A stretch of DNA of 64,000 nt. It comes from Aurantiacibacter gangjinensis (lineage in GTDB: Bacteria > Pseudomonadota > Alphaproteobacteria > Sphingomonadales > Sphingomonadaceae). The stretch covers positions 248,001 through 312,000 of the forward strand of contig NZ_CP018097.1 in assembly GCF_001886695.1 (NCBI RefSeq). Reading direction: 5' to 3'. This document shows, one piece after another, positions 56,519 to 64,000 of this stretch; the stretch's first letter is position 1; the number at the start of each line of letters is the position of its first letter. The position numbers were made by a program, and so were the translations under genes. The notes below the pieces were generated by a model, which was given only the letters and a program-made list of their open reading frames with translations, was not told where the DNA came from and made no database searches.

Positions 56519-57181
56519 TCAGCGCTCCATCCGCCCCTCCAGCGCATCCAGACGCTCCTGCGCTTCTGGCAAGCCGGGTATGCGCGGGGAGACGATACCG
56601 CGTGCCGGTGAAGCACCGCCTGCGGCGCCCATCGCATCATCGCCGCGGCGACGCATGACGATGCCTCGTCGCTCGGGGACTGTGCGGGCCGCCTCGCTGT
56701 AAAGCTCATGCGCGAATGCAAGGTTCTGCGCTAATCCGCCGACACCTTCCTCGAAGCGGATGCCCAGTTCCAGCTGTGCACGCTTGTTGCCGCTCTGCGC
56801 CGCGCGCGCCAGCGTGACGACCGGAATGGCGCGCCAAGGATTGTCCGGCTCGACGGTTGCAGGTTCGGCCGTCTCCTCCCCGGTCGACGTGGCAGCCGCC
56901 AGCCGCGCGATATACGCGGCGCATGCCTCGCTATCATTCGCGATCTGGGAGAACGTCGCGGGCTCCTGGAAAGACAGGCAGCCCAGCTCCACGCCTTCGT
57001 CCAGAAGATCGCGCAAGGCCGCATCGACGCTGCGCTGCTCCGTTGCACCCGTATCGGGAGCGGGAACGGGTTCCGGCTCCACCGTCAGGTCGATCCCCAT
57101 ATAGATCGGCTCGGGGTCGTCAGCCGCCATGGCAGGCGTCGCTGCCAGCAGTGCTGCGACCATCACGCTTATCGCTTTCAT
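56519..57181 (-). CDS. Secreted Sel1-like repeat protein
   Basis: This 220-residue protein has a signal peptide ([19 protein letters not shown]). The body has a Sel1/TPR-like helix pair ([20 protein letters not shown], then [10 protein letters not shown]) near residues 138-170 and a C-terminal helix [15 protein letters not shown]. It shares this layout with the next gene upstream, pointing to duplication. The ATG at 57181 overlaps that gene's stop (ATGA). Sel1 proteins mediate protein contacts; no partner is evident. Confidence 0.75.
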   Translation of the reverse strand: MKAISVMVAALLAATPAMAADDPEPIYMGIDLTVEPEPVPAPDTGATEQRSVDAALRDLLDEGVELGCLSFQEPATFSQIANDSEACAAYIARLAAATSTGEETAEPATVEPDNPWRAIPVVTLARAAQSGNKRAQLELGIRFEEGVGGLAQNLAFAHELYSEAARTVPERRGIVMRRRGDDAMGAAGGASPARGIVSPRIPGLPEAQERLDALEGRMER

Positions 57182-57759
57182 TGCGTCTCTCCCTCCATCC
57201 GCGCGTCCAGCGCTTGCAGCCTCTCGCGCGCCTCTGCCAGCCCTTCCCGGCGCGGGCCGGTATTGAACCATTGCACGGTACCGGGCGCATCGCCAACGCC
57301 AGGCACGTAAATCGGCATGTCACCCCCACTCGGAGTTGCAGCGAGCCGGTAGAGGCGCCGCGCATTGTCGAGATCGCGAACAACGCCGCGTCCTTCCTCG
57401 AAGCGGATGCCCAGTTCCAGCTGCGCCGCCTCGTCGCCGGTCTGTGCGCGGCGGGCGAGGCTGGTTAGCGGGGCATAGGTCATGTCTGCCCAGAGCAGCG
57501 CCCGGCGTTCCGAACGCAGGCGCTCATATTCGATGGCATAGGCGCCGCAGCGATTTGCCGAGAACTCCGGCAGCGCGCAGGTCGCCTCCTGCAATTTCGC
57601 CTCCAAGCTGGCGATACGGGCATCCATCGGTGCCTCCACCGGCACGATGGGCGCCTGCAGATCGACACCGAAATAATGCGTCGGCGGCGTAGTGGCGCAC
57701 CCGGCTGCGATGAAGGAAAGACAAGCCGCAAACAGCCGACGCTTTGTGGCGTCAGTCAT
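57178..57759 (-). CDS. Sel1-like repeat lipoprotein
   Basis: This 193-residue lipoprotein (SFIAAGC lipobox, Cys21) has a helical region IASLEAKLQEATCALPE. A Sel1-like unit reads [19 protein letters not shown] then NARRLYRLAA, and the C-terminal helix is EARERLQALDARM. It is a paralogue of the downstream gene. It overlaps the preceding gene by eight bases and the following one by four, so three genes form one operon. Confidence 0.75.
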   Translation of the reverse strand: MTDATKRRLFAACLSFIAAGCATTPPTHYFGVDLQAPIVPVEAPMDARIASLEAKLQEATCALPEFSANRCGAYAIEYERLRSERRALLWADMTYAPLTSLARRAQTGDEAAQLELGIRFEEGRGVVRDLDNARRLYRLAATPSGGDMPIYVPGVGDAPGTVQWFNTGPRREGLAEARERLQALDARMEGETQ

Positions 57760-58081
57760 CTCGCGAGGGCGGCGCAGGCGGGGGTGGCGGCGGTGCGGGC
57801 AGCGGCGGGACCGGACCGACGCGAGTCGGCGGCGTCACGCCTTCGGGATATTCCGGTGGAGCGATCACATCGGCCAGCCCCTCCCGCGTGTCGCGACAAG
57901 CGCTATCGATACCGGTTCCTGCGGACAGGCATCCATTATGCGCCTCACGCTGGATCTCTTCGCGCAGCGTTTCGGTCTGCGGCCCGCCATCGAGTGCGTC
58001 GCGCGCATCGGCGATACGATAGTCGGGCTGCGCGCATCCGGCGGTGAGCGCGACTACGAGGATTGTCGCCGTGATTCTCAT
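57752..58081 (-). CDS. Small lipoprotein with proline-rich tail
   Basis: This 109-residue lipoprotein (VALTAGC, Cys16) has an acidic middle with paired cysteines (HNGC and DSAC) and a C-terminal run of prolines (about residues 88-106), which could span part of the periplasm or bind a partner. The ATG at 58081 follows a strong AAGGGG site. It starts the three-gene run with the two Sel1-like proteins. No family is recognised. Confidence 0.7.
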   Translation of the reverse strand: MRITATILVVALTAGCAQPDYRIADARDALDGGPQTETLREEIQREAHNGCLSAGTGIDSACRDTREGLADVIAPPEYPEGVTPPTRVGPVPPLPAPPPPPPAPPSRDD

Positions 58082-58168
58082 GTCAGTCCCCTTTGCGTGA
58101 CATTCGCAATTGCAATCAAGCGCATGCCACCTGTGCGCAAGCTGAACGGCAGATGAGCGCCAGACGCG

Positions 58169-58202
58169 AAAAGGCCCCGCCCGGCGAGGACCAGGCGGGG
58201 CC
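58169..58202 (-). terminator. Intrinsic terminator after the fasciclin gene
   Basis: Arms GGCCCCGCC and GGCGGGGCC with a GC-rich loop. Read on the minus strand, the stem is followed by TTTTCG. It lies about 35 bases after the stop at 58237. Confidence 0.78.
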
Positions 58203-58236
58203 ATGCTGCCCGGCGTCAGGGGACGGGGGTGAGGGT

Positions 58237-58782
58237 TCAGCCGGGCAGCAAAACGCGGTCGAGCACGTGGATCACGCCGTTCGACGCTTCGATATCGGTG
58301 GTGGTGACAAGCACCTGCCGGTCGGCACCGTCGGTCAGCACGACATTGCCATTGTTGAGGCGCGCGATCAGTGTTTCGCCTGCGACCGTTTCGATCCGGG
58401 CATGGCCATCACCATCGCGGATCAGGTGGATCAGGTCGCTCGCCGTTACGCGGCCTGCAACGACATGGTAGGTGAGGATATTGGTCAGCTGGTCGCGATT
58501 GCGGCGTTCCAGAAGGGTGGAGACGGTGCCCTGCGGCAGCGCGTCGAAAGCCGTGTCGGTCGGCGCGAATACGGTGAAGGGGCCGTCCCCCTGAAGCGTT
58601 TCCACCAGCCCGGCGGCCTGCACGGCGGCGACCAGCGTTTCGAAATTGTCATTGCCTGCGGCGATATCGACGATGTCGGGCGAGGCATTGCCGTGATGGT
58701 CGTGATTATGCGCCATGACAGGCGCGGAAAGGGCCAGCGTGGTGGCGGCCATGGCGGCGGCGATTGTCTTGAAAGTCGGCAT
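58237..58782 (-). CDS. Secreted fasciclin (FAS1) domain protein
   Basis: This 181-residue protein has a signal peptide (MPTFKTIAAAMAATTLALS, VMA), a His-rich segment (HNHDHH) and a single FAS1 domain. Domain motifs are ETLVAAVQAAGLVETL, GPFTVFAPTDTAFDALP, LTYHVVAGRV and SNGVIHVLDRVLLP. FAS1 proteins mediate adhesion or surface interactions. The ATG has an excellent AAGGAG site. An ECF-type promoter is visible upstream, and the sigma/anti-sigma pair lies just beyond, as in the mycobacterial SigK-RskA-MPT70/83 system. Confidence 0.93.
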   Translation of the reverse strand: MPTFKTIAAAMAATTLALSAPVMAHNHDHHGNASPDIVDIAAGNDNFETLVAAVQAAGLVETLQGDGPFTVFAPTDTAFDALPQGTVSTLLERRNRDQLTNILTYHVVAGRVTASDLIHLIRDGDGHARIETVAGETLIARLNNGNVVLTDGADRQVLVTTTDIEASNGVIHVLDRVLLPG

Positions 58783-58827
58783 CGTAATCTCCTTTTTCAA
58801 CAAGTCCCGTCCGGCCTTGTGCAGGGA

Positions 58828-58856
58828 GTTACGGAGCGCCTTTCGAAAAGGTCGCA
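58828..58856 (-). promoter_or_regulatory. Candidate ECF sigma promoter of the fasciclin gene
   Basis: On the minus strand TGCGACC (58850-58856) and CGTAAC (58828-58833) are separated by 16 bases. This fits the general ECF layout of a -35 near TGNAACC and a CGT-type -10. Transcription would begin about 40 bases before the ATG. The adjacent ECF sigma factor is the natural candidate. Confidence 0.5.
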
Positions 58857-58887
58857 AATTTTTTCTGATTTTCGGATTTAGGCAAAT

Positions 58888-58966
58888 CCGGTCGTGCTGA
58901 GCCTGTCGAAGCACGAAATGCCAAGCTCGGACAAATTCGCCCTTCGACAAACTCAGGACGAACGGG
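58888..58966. repeat. Diverged family A palindromic element, copy 4
   Basis: The left arm contains GTCGTGCTGAGCCTGTCGAA and the right arm CTTCGACAAACTCAGGACGA. The core is shorter and poorly conserved. It sits between the anti-sigma stop and the fasciclin promoter. Confidence 0.65.
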
Positions 58967-58971
58967 TGCCG

Positions 58972-59718
58972 CTAGATGGCCCGGAACTCGCCCTGCGCGA
59001 CAACGGGCCCGGCATCCACGCCGTCGGGCTTGCCGCCCAGCGGTTCGCGGGTCAGCACCAGTTGCGATCCGTCGAGGATTTCGCCTTCCAGTCTATCCGC
59101 GACCGCGAAACGCGCTTCTTCACCCGGAACGATTACGCCCAGCGAGTGGAGGCTGCCCTGCCGGTCCACCAGCCATAATTCGTGATCGTGCACGCCATCG
59201 GGCGAAAGGCCTGCGGAGGACACGCTCAGTTCGCCGCGCTCGGGCACATAGGTCAGCGCCAATCGCAAGTCGGTGTCGGCGATCGGGATGGATGCGGCGA
59301 GGAGCGGATCGGCGGTCGTGCTTGCCGTGGGACCGGGAATTGGGGTCGGCGACTGCATCGCCGGGCCTAGCGCCAGCATCACCGCCAGCACGGCGGCAAT
59401 GCCGCTCGCGCCGATGCCGATGCGCCGCCACAAGGTCGCCTTGCGCCGCGCTTCGGCCAATTCCACGACCTGCCCGCTTTGGTCGCCATGCATGGCGGCG
59501 GCTTCGATCGCCGCCCACACACTGGCCGGCGGCTCGGCTTCGGGCATGTCGTCCAGAAGCGGCGCGAAACGATGCTCCCAGCGCGCCACGGCATCTACGA
59601 ATGACGGCTCGCGCACCAGGCGCGCGCGGGCGGCCAGCAATTCCTCGCCATGGAGCAGGCCCAGCGCATACTCGGCAGCCAGTTGCTCGTCGGGGCTCAA
59701 GGCGGGCGTCTCGCTCAC
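58972..59718 (-). CDS. RskA-type anti-sigma factor
   Basis: The protein has about 248 residues. An N-terminal cytoplasmic region (PDEQLAAEYALGLLHGEEL, an anti-sigma zinc-less ASD helix pair) is followed by one transmembrane segment near residues 95-115 and a C-terminal RskA domain (LRLALTYVPERGELSVSSAG, HDHELWLV, GVIVPGEEARF). It should hold the neighbouring ECF factor inactive at the membrane. GTG 59718 gives a GTGA overlap with the sigma stop and a better-spaced binding site than ATG 59733. Confidence 0.9.
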   Translation of the reverse strand: MSETPALSPDEQLAAEYALGLLHGEELLAARARLVREPSFVDAVARWEHRFAPLLDDMPEAEPPASVWAAIEAAAMHGDQSGQVVELAEARRKATLWRRIGIGASGIAAVLAVMLALGPAMQSPTPIPGPTASTTADPLLAASIPIADTDLRLALTYVPERGELSVSSAGLSPDGVHDHELWLVDRQGSLHSLGVIVPGEEARFAVADRLEGEILDGSQLVLTREPLGGKPDGVDAGPVVAQGEFRAI

Positions 59719-60287
59719 GATCTTTCCAGACATTCCTTCAATTTGGCGAGCCCGCGGTGAACCCGCGATTTCACCGTACTCAACGGCACGCCGTCATCCT
59801 CGGCAAGCTGGACGTAGGTCGCGCCGCCCAGGAATGCGCGCCGGATGGCAGAGGCCTGCTTCTTCTCCAGCCTGCCGAGGCAGTGGTGGATACGCGCGTC
59901 GCGCTGGTCCAGCACGATGCGCTCATCTGCGGGCACCGCTTCGTCCTCCACATCCAGCGCCGCATCCTCCGGCACGGCTCCGGCGCGCACCTTGCCGCCG
60001 CTGCGCAGCCGGTCGATCGCGCGGTTGCGAGCCATGCAGGCCAGCCAGCTGATCGGGCTCGCCCGGTCCGGATCATAGCGCCCGGCGCGGCGATAGAGAT
60101 CGATATACACGTCCTGCAGCGCATCTTCGGCGTCTTTCTCGTCGCCCAAGATACGCAGGCAAATGCCGAAAAGTTTCCGCGATGTGGCGTGGTAGATCTC
60201 TTCCAGCGCTGCCCGGTCACCACCTGCCAGGCGGGCGATGGCGGCGTTCAATGCCTCGCGGGCGTGATCTCGTTCGTCTGCACTCAC
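59715..60287 (-). CDS. ECF sigma factor, SigK-like
   Basis: This protein of about 190 residues has sigma region 2 (YHATSRKLFGICLRILGDEKDAEDALQD, then SPISWLACMARNRAIDRLR) and region 4 (RAFLGGATYVQLAEDDGVPLSTVKSRVHRGL). Start GTG 60287 overlaps the stop of the cation transporter gene (GTGA), which supports it over a TTG at 60305. It probably drives the fasciclin gene and is controlled by the RskA-like protein encoded next. Confidence 0.92.
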   Translation of the reverse strand: MSADERDHAREALNAAIARLAGGDRAALEEIYHATSRKLFGICLRILGDEKDAEDALQDVYIDLYRRAGRYDPDRASPISWLACMARNRAIDRLRSGGKVRAGAVPEDAALDVEDEAVPADERIVLDQRDARIHHCLGRLEKKQASAIRRAFLGGATYVQLAEDDGVPLSTVKSRVHRGLAKLKECLERS

Positions 60288-61216
60288 AAACAGCCTACGT
60301 CGCAATTGTCGAACGTCGTTTCCACCTGGATGGTAACATGGCCCACGCCGTGATCATGCTCAAGCCGGTGGGTGATTTCATGCAGGAAAGCGTCGCCGGG
60401 ATGGCCGCCGGGCATGACGAGGTGCACGGTCAGCGCGGTTTCGGTGGTGCTCATCGGCCAGATATGCAGATCGTGCACCGCTTCCACGCCGGGCAAGTCG
60501 CGCAAATAGGTCCGTACCGCGTCGCAATCCACGCTGTCGGGCACGGCCAGCAGGCCCATCTTCACGCTATCTTTGAGCAGGCCCCACGTGCCCCAAGCAA
60601 TCACTGCGACGATCAGCAGGCTAACAAGCGGGTCTATCACGACATAGCCGGTCAGCAGGATCGCCGCGCCCGCTATCACCACGCCCACACTCACCAGCGC
60701 GTCCGCCGCCATGTGCAGGAATGCGCCGCGAATGTTGAGGTCGTGCTTGCGCCCGCGCATGAACATCAGTGCTGTGACGGTGTTGATGACGATGCCCACG
60801 CCCGCCACCCAGATCATGGTCCAGCCTTCGGGCTCCACAGGGTCGAGCAGGCGGTGCACCGTCTCGAACAGGATGGCGCCGATGGCGACCAACAGCAGCA
60901 CCGCATTGGCAAAGGCGGCAAGGATGGTGCTGCTTTTAAGGCCGTAGGTGAAACGCTCCGACGGGGGCTTTTTGGCAGCAATGCTCGCGCCCCACGCGAT
61001 CAACAGGCCGAGGACGTCGGACAGGTTGTGCCCCGCATCCGCCACCAGCGCCATCGAGCCGGAGAGGAAGCCGTATGTCGCCTCCACGATGACGAAAGCG
61101 GTGTTGAGCACCACGCCGATGGCAAAAGCGCGCCCGAAATCGGCAGGTGCATGGGAATGGCCGTGCGCATGGCCGTGCCCGTGATCATGGTGACTGTGAG
61201 AGTGCCCTGCGCCCAT
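60284..61216 (-). CDS. Cation diffusion facilitator family metal transporter
   Basis: The 310-residue protein has a His-rich N-terminus (HSHSHHDHGHGHAHGHSH), six transmembrane helices with the metal-site motifs ADAGHNLSDVLG (helix II) and HMAADALVSVGVV (helix V), and a cytoplasmic C-terminal domain. It exports Zn2+ or a related divalent cation using the proton gradient. It lies five bases after mtgA and overlaps the sigma gene by four bases, so the metal pump and the sigma factor share an mRNA. Confidence 0.94.
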   Translation of the reverse strand: MGAGHSHSHHDHGHGHAHGHSHAPADFGRAFAIGVVLNTAFVIVEATYGFLSGSMALVADAGHNLSDVLGLLIAWGASIAAKKPPSERFTYGLKSSTILAAFANAVLLLVAIGAILFETVHRLLDPVEPEGWTMIWVAGVGIVINTVTALMFMRGRKHDLNIRGAFLHMAADALVSVGVVIAGAAILLTGYVVIDPLVSLLIVAVIAWGTWGLLKDSVKMGLLAVPDSVDCDAVRTYLRDLPGVEAVHDLHIWPMSTTETALTVHLVMPGGHPGDAFLHEITHRLEHDHGVGHVTIQVETTFDNCDVGCL

Positions 61217-61221
61217 CCGCG

Positions 61222-61893
61222 CTACTCGTAGACGCAGTTATCCAGTCCGTCACGCCTTACCACGCCGATGCGCGCTTCGATGGTGTTGCCATAGCGGGCG
61301 GTGAAGCCCGACGGGTTCACGGCCTCGCGCGTTTTGGGCGATGGCAGCACGGTGGCGATGCGGCTCGCCTCATCGGCGGAAAGGCGCGCGGCGGAATGGC
61401 CGAAATAGCGCTGTGCCCCGGCCTCGACGCCATACGTGCCCAGCCCCGTCTCTGCGACATTAAGGTAGACTTCCATGATCCGTCGCTTGTCCCACAGGTT
61501 CTCGATCAGGAAAGTGAAATAAGCCTCCAGTCCCTTGCGGAACCAGCCGCCGCCCTGCCAAAGGAACACGTTTTTGGCGGTCTGCTGGCTGATGGTGGAG
61601 GCACCGCGCTGCCGCCCGCCCGCCGCGCGCTCTTCCAGCGCGTCCTCAATGGCCTCGATGTCGAAACCGTCATGCTCGCAAAAGCGGCTGTCTTCCGCCG
61701 CGATCACGGCGCTCACCATATTGCGGTCGATGCGGCTCAGCGGCTCCCAGTCGCGTGTCACGCCGCGCTCGTCCATCAGCATGGTGGCGGTGTAGGTGAC
61801 CGGCAGGAAACGCAGCGCAATCACCAGCGCCACGGTGATGACGAGCCACCATATGACGAATTTGGCGATGAAGCGAAGAATGCGGAGGGCCAT
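61222..61893 (-). CDS. mtgA: Monofunctional biosynthetic peptidoglycan glycosyltransferase
   Basis: This 223-residue GT51 enzyme has an N-terminal transmembrane anchor (about 11-30), the catalytic Glu67 in SAVIAAEDSRFCEHDGFD, GASTISQQTAKNVFLW and RIMEVYLNVAETG. It polymerises lipid II into glycan strands without a transpeptidase domain. It begins the mtgA-CDF-sigma-antisigma run. Confidence 0.95.
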   Translation of the reverse strand: MALRILRFIAKFVIWWLVITVALVIALRFLPVTYTATMLMDERGVTRDWEPLSRIDRNMVSAVIAAEDSRFCEHDGFDIEAIEDALEERAAGGRQRGASTISQQTAKNVFLWQGGGWFRKGLEAYFTFLIENLWDKRRIMEVYLNVAETGLGTYGVEAGAQRYFGHSAARLSADEASRIATVLPSPKTREAVNPSGFTARYGNTIEARIGVVRRDGLDNCVYE

Positions 61894-61920
61894 GGCGGCG
61901 CTATATCGGCGCGCGAAACG

Positions 61921-62280
61921 CTAATCCACTCTTTGGTAGCATGCGCCGCCGCAACCGATTGTGTAGCGGGCAATAGGGACGCCCCACGGGCCGAGCGCCG
62001 TCGCATTCACCTGCACATCGATCAAGCTTGGGAGCGAAGTGCTGCCCTCGCCGCTGCCCGCCACCTCGCGCCAGCCCGAAAACCGCCATTGCTGCACCAG
62101 CATGGCATCCATCGCCTGCTGGACAGGATTGTCGCGCGCCCAGCCAAGCGTAGCGCGCGCCTCTTCCTCGTAGCGAGAGGCAAGCGGTTCGTCCGGCCAT
62201 TCGCTTAAGTCCACGAAGCGCGGCCAGAATGCGGAAAGGGCGGCGACCGCTATCAACAGCCACCGCCCCTTGCGTGTCAT
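61921..62280 (-). CDS. Small hypothetical secreted or anchored protein
   Basis: This 119-residue protein has a hydrophobic signal-like start (MTRKGRWLLIAVAALSAFW), then a soluble part with paired cysteines near the C-terminus (GCGGACYQRVD). The ATG at 62280 has a GGTGA site; an upstream TTG at 62298 would overlap rpoH by four bases. It follows rpoH on the same strand. No family is recognised. Confidence 0.65.
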   Translation of the reverse strand: MTRKGRWLLIAVAALSAFWPRFVDLSEWPDEPLASRYEEEARATLGWARDNPVQQAMDAMLVQQWRFSGWREVAGSGEGSTSLPSLIDVQVNATALGPWGVPIARYTIGCGGACYQRVD

Positions 62281-62294
62281 AAATTCACCGCCGA

Positions 62295-63197
62295 TCAAGC
62301 AGCCTGCGGCATCAGCCGTTCGCCGGCGATCGCCTTCATCGCCTTTTGCAGCTTTTCGAAAGCGCGCACTTCGATCTGGCGAATGCGTTCGCGGCTGACC
62401 GAATAGACCTGCGAGAGCTCTTCCAGCGTCTGCGGGTTTTCCGTCAGGCGGCGTTCGGTCAGGATGTGCTGTTCGCGTTCGTTCAGCGCATCCATCGCTT
62501 CCACCAGCATTTCGCGGCGCACGCTGGCTTCCTCGGCATCGGCGACGGTCTCGTCCTGCAGCGGACGGTCATCCGTCAGCCAGTCCTGCCATTCGCCACT
62601 GCCTTCCTCGCCATTGCGCATCGGCGTGTTGAGCGATCCGTCGCCGCCCATCATCATCCGGCGGTTCATGTTGACCACTTCCTGCTCCGGCACGCCCAGA
62701 TCGGTGGCGATCTTGGTCACGTCGTCCGGCGTCAGGTCGGTGTCTTCATAGGCCTCGAGCTGCTTTTTCATGCGGCGCAGGTTGAAGAACAGCTTCTTCT
62801 GCGCGGCCGTGGTGCCCATTTTGACGAGCGACCAGCTGCGCAGGATGAACTCCTGCATGCTCGCCTTGATCCACCACATGGCATAGGTCGCCAGGCGGAA
62901 GCCGCGATCGGCCTCGAACTTCTTCACGCCCTGCATCAGGCCCACATTCCCTTCGGAAATGAGGTCGCTGACAGGCAGGCCGTAGCCGCGATAGCCCATG
63001 GCGATCTTGGCCACCAGGCGAAGGTGGCTCTGCACCAGCTGCGCGGCGGCTTCGGGGTCCTCATGCTCTTCATAGCGCTTGGCGAGCATGTATTCCTGCT
63101 CGGGCGTTAGCACGGGAAATTTCTTGATTTCCGACAGATAGCGGTTGAGTCCCTGCTCACCGCCCAGCGCCGGTACTGTAGCTCTGTTGTTACTCAC
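62295..63197 (-). CDS. rpoH: Heat-shock RNA polymerase sigma factor RpoH
   Basis: This protein of about 300 residues has region 2 (LVAKIAMGYRGYGLPVSDL, ATYAMWWIKASMQEFIL), the RpoH box (QKKLFFNLRR) that marks sigma-32, and a region 4 helix-turn-helix (LEELSQVYSVSRERIRQIE). GTG 63197 gives VSNNRATVPAL and the normal length; a longer frame begins at 63281. It should drive clpB and other stress genes in this window. Confidence 0.96.
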   Translation of the reverse strand: MSNNRATVPALGGEQGLNRYLSEIKKFPVLTPEQEYMLAKRYEEHEDPEAAAQLVQSHLRLVAKIAMGYRGYGLPVSDLISEGNVGLMQGVKKFEADRGFRLATYAMWWIKASMQEFILRSWSLVKMGTTAAQKKLFFNLRRMKKQLEAYEDTDLTPDDVTKIATDLGVPEQEVVNMNRRMMMGGDGSLNTPMRNGEEGSGEWQDWLTDDRPLQDETVADAEEASVRREMLVEAMDALNEREQHILTERRLTENPQTLEELSQVYSVSRERIRQIEVRAFEKLQKAMKAIAGERLMPQAA

Positions 63198-63318
63198 GTC
63201 GTCCCAAACCTTTCTTTGCGTCGACCACTCGCTGCGGGCCCCTGATGGGCACCCGCGTCTGGCGGCCACATTGGGTGTCACTTCTTATAGCGCACCGACG
63301 GACCAAATAGGGTGCATT

Positions 63319-64000
63319 TCATCGATTGGAATGACCCATTTCGTCGATCAGTTCCCGCATATCGCATGGTAATTCGCTCGCAAACGACAAAGCGTTACCT
63401 GTCAGCGGGTGGATGAAGCCGAGTCGTGCGGCGTGAAGGGCCTGTCGCCGGAAATCCAGCGCGCCCACGATCGGTTTCAATGCAGATGGCGTGCGCCCGT
63501 ACACAGGGTCTCCTATTAGCGCATGACCGATTGACGCAAGGTGAACCCGCACCTGGTGGGTTCGCCCCGTTTCGAGGCGACATTCGACCAGCGCGCCGTG
63601 ATCCAGCCGCTCGAGTGTTTTGTAATGCGTCACGGCATGTTTTCCACGCGACGAATCGGCCTGTAGGACAGCCATTTTCTTGCGGTCCCTGTCCGATCTG
63701 CCCAGCCGCGCATCCACCGTGCCCGCAGGCGGGTTGGGATGGCCTCCGCAGACGGCCAGATAGGCGCGTTCCAGCGAATGGTCGGCAAATTGCCGGGCCA
63801 GCCCCTCATGCGCTGCATCGGACTTGGCGACGACCAGCAGGCCGGACGTGTCCTTGTCGATCCGGTGGACGATGCCCGGCCGCGCCACCCCGCCGATGCC
63901 GGAGAGCTGACCTTGGCAGTGGTGCAGCAACGCATTGACGAGCGTGCCATCGGGATTACCCGCAGCAGGGTGCACGACCATGCCGGCGGGCTTATCGACC
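63319..64000 (-). CDS. rluD: RluD-family 23S rRNA pseudouridine synthase, N-terminus outside window
   Basis: The visible 227 residues include VDKPAGMVVHPAAGN, the catalytic HRIDKDTSGLLVVAK and GRTHQVRVHLASIGHALIGDPVYG. The upstream part (S4 domain and start) lies beyond base 64000. RluD modifies helix 69 of 23S rRNA. It is divergent in family branch from the pseudouridine synthase at 25352, which carries an extra basic tail. It ends 121 bases before rpoH on the same strand. Confidence 0.9.
   Translation of the reverse strand, partial: VDKPAGMVVHPAAGNPDGTLVNALLHHCQGQLSGIGGVARPGIVHRIDKDTSGLLVVAKSDAAHEGLARQFADHSLERAYLAVCGGHPNPPAGTVDARLGRSDRDRKKMAVLQADSSRGKHAVTHYKTLERLDHGALVECRLETGRTHQVRVHLASIGHALIGDPVYGRTPSALKPIVGALDFRRQALHAARLGFIHPLTGNALSFASELPCDMRELIDEMGHSNR

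Overview
The window is a gene-dense, GC-rich stretch of chromosome from an alphaproteobacterium. It most likely belongs to Sphingomonadales, family Erythrobacteraceae. This is inferred from gene content: three TonB-dependent receptors, an ATP12-type chaperone, a DUF3297 protein, an alphaproteobacterial-length RpoH, the gatC-gatA-gatB arrangement, and dispersed palindromes that read 'HPELVEG' when translated. I see no prophage, complete insertion sequence, CRISPR array or rRNA. The only RNA gene found is a tRNA-Leu(UAG).

Layout. 1-7.4 kb: the start of mtnP (cut by the window edge), an SDR dehydrogenase, a very large TonB-dependent receptor, and clpB behind a possible heat-shock promoter. 7.4-9.9 kb: a small accessory locus in which a DUF2975/XRE-HTH pair diverges from an ABC-2 exporter. 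Both exporter genes carry one lesion each, and two copies of a palindromic operator lie between the divergent genes. 10-18 kb: an Ntn-hydrolase acylase, an M16 peptidase lipoprotein, a diguanylate cyclase and a UbiB-type kinase. 18.2-24.7 kb (minus): gatC-gatA-methyltransferase-gatB-lipoprotein-trmL, plus an FKBP isomerase and rpsU. 24.9-28.1 kb (plus): a tightly overlapping operon fluC-rluC-HAD-membrane protein-ATP12. 28.2-31.7 kb (minus): an Mla-type lipid transport operon. 31.8-35.7 kb: valS, with a palindromic repeat inside its coding sequence, then queE.

35.8-42.0 kb (minus): an NfrB-like glycosyltransferase with an outer-membrane partner, TauE/SafE with TIGR02186, and a HerA-like ATPase. 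42.2-46 kb: nhaA, DUF3297, tRNA-Leu, and a trigger factor with a histone-H1-like tail. 46-52 kb (minus): two paralogous TonB-dependent receptors flanking a secreted amidase. 52-56.5 kb: a methyl-accepting chemotaxis protein, then clpP and clpX. 56.5-58.1 kb: three small Sel1-type or lipoprotein genes. 58.2-61.9 kb (minus): mtgA, a cation diffusion facilitator, an ECF sigma factor, its RskA-type anti-sigma factor and a fasciclin protein, resembling the mycobacterial SigK-RskA-fasciclin arrangement. 62-64 kb: a small hypothetical gene, rpoH, and rluD (cut by the right edge).

Functional themes are protein quality control (clpB, clpP, clpX, tig, rpoH, FKBP, the ATP12 chaperone), translation fidelity (gatCAB, valS, trmL, queE, rluC, rluD, rpsU), and cell-envelope transport. 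The least ordinary signals are the in-frame palindromic insertion in valS, the decaying ABC exporter with its doubled operator, the sigma/anti-sigma/fasciclin module with an ECF-like promoter, the receptor-amidase-receptor cassette, and the compact NfrA/NfrB-like pair. All calls come from reading the sequence; no database search was run.
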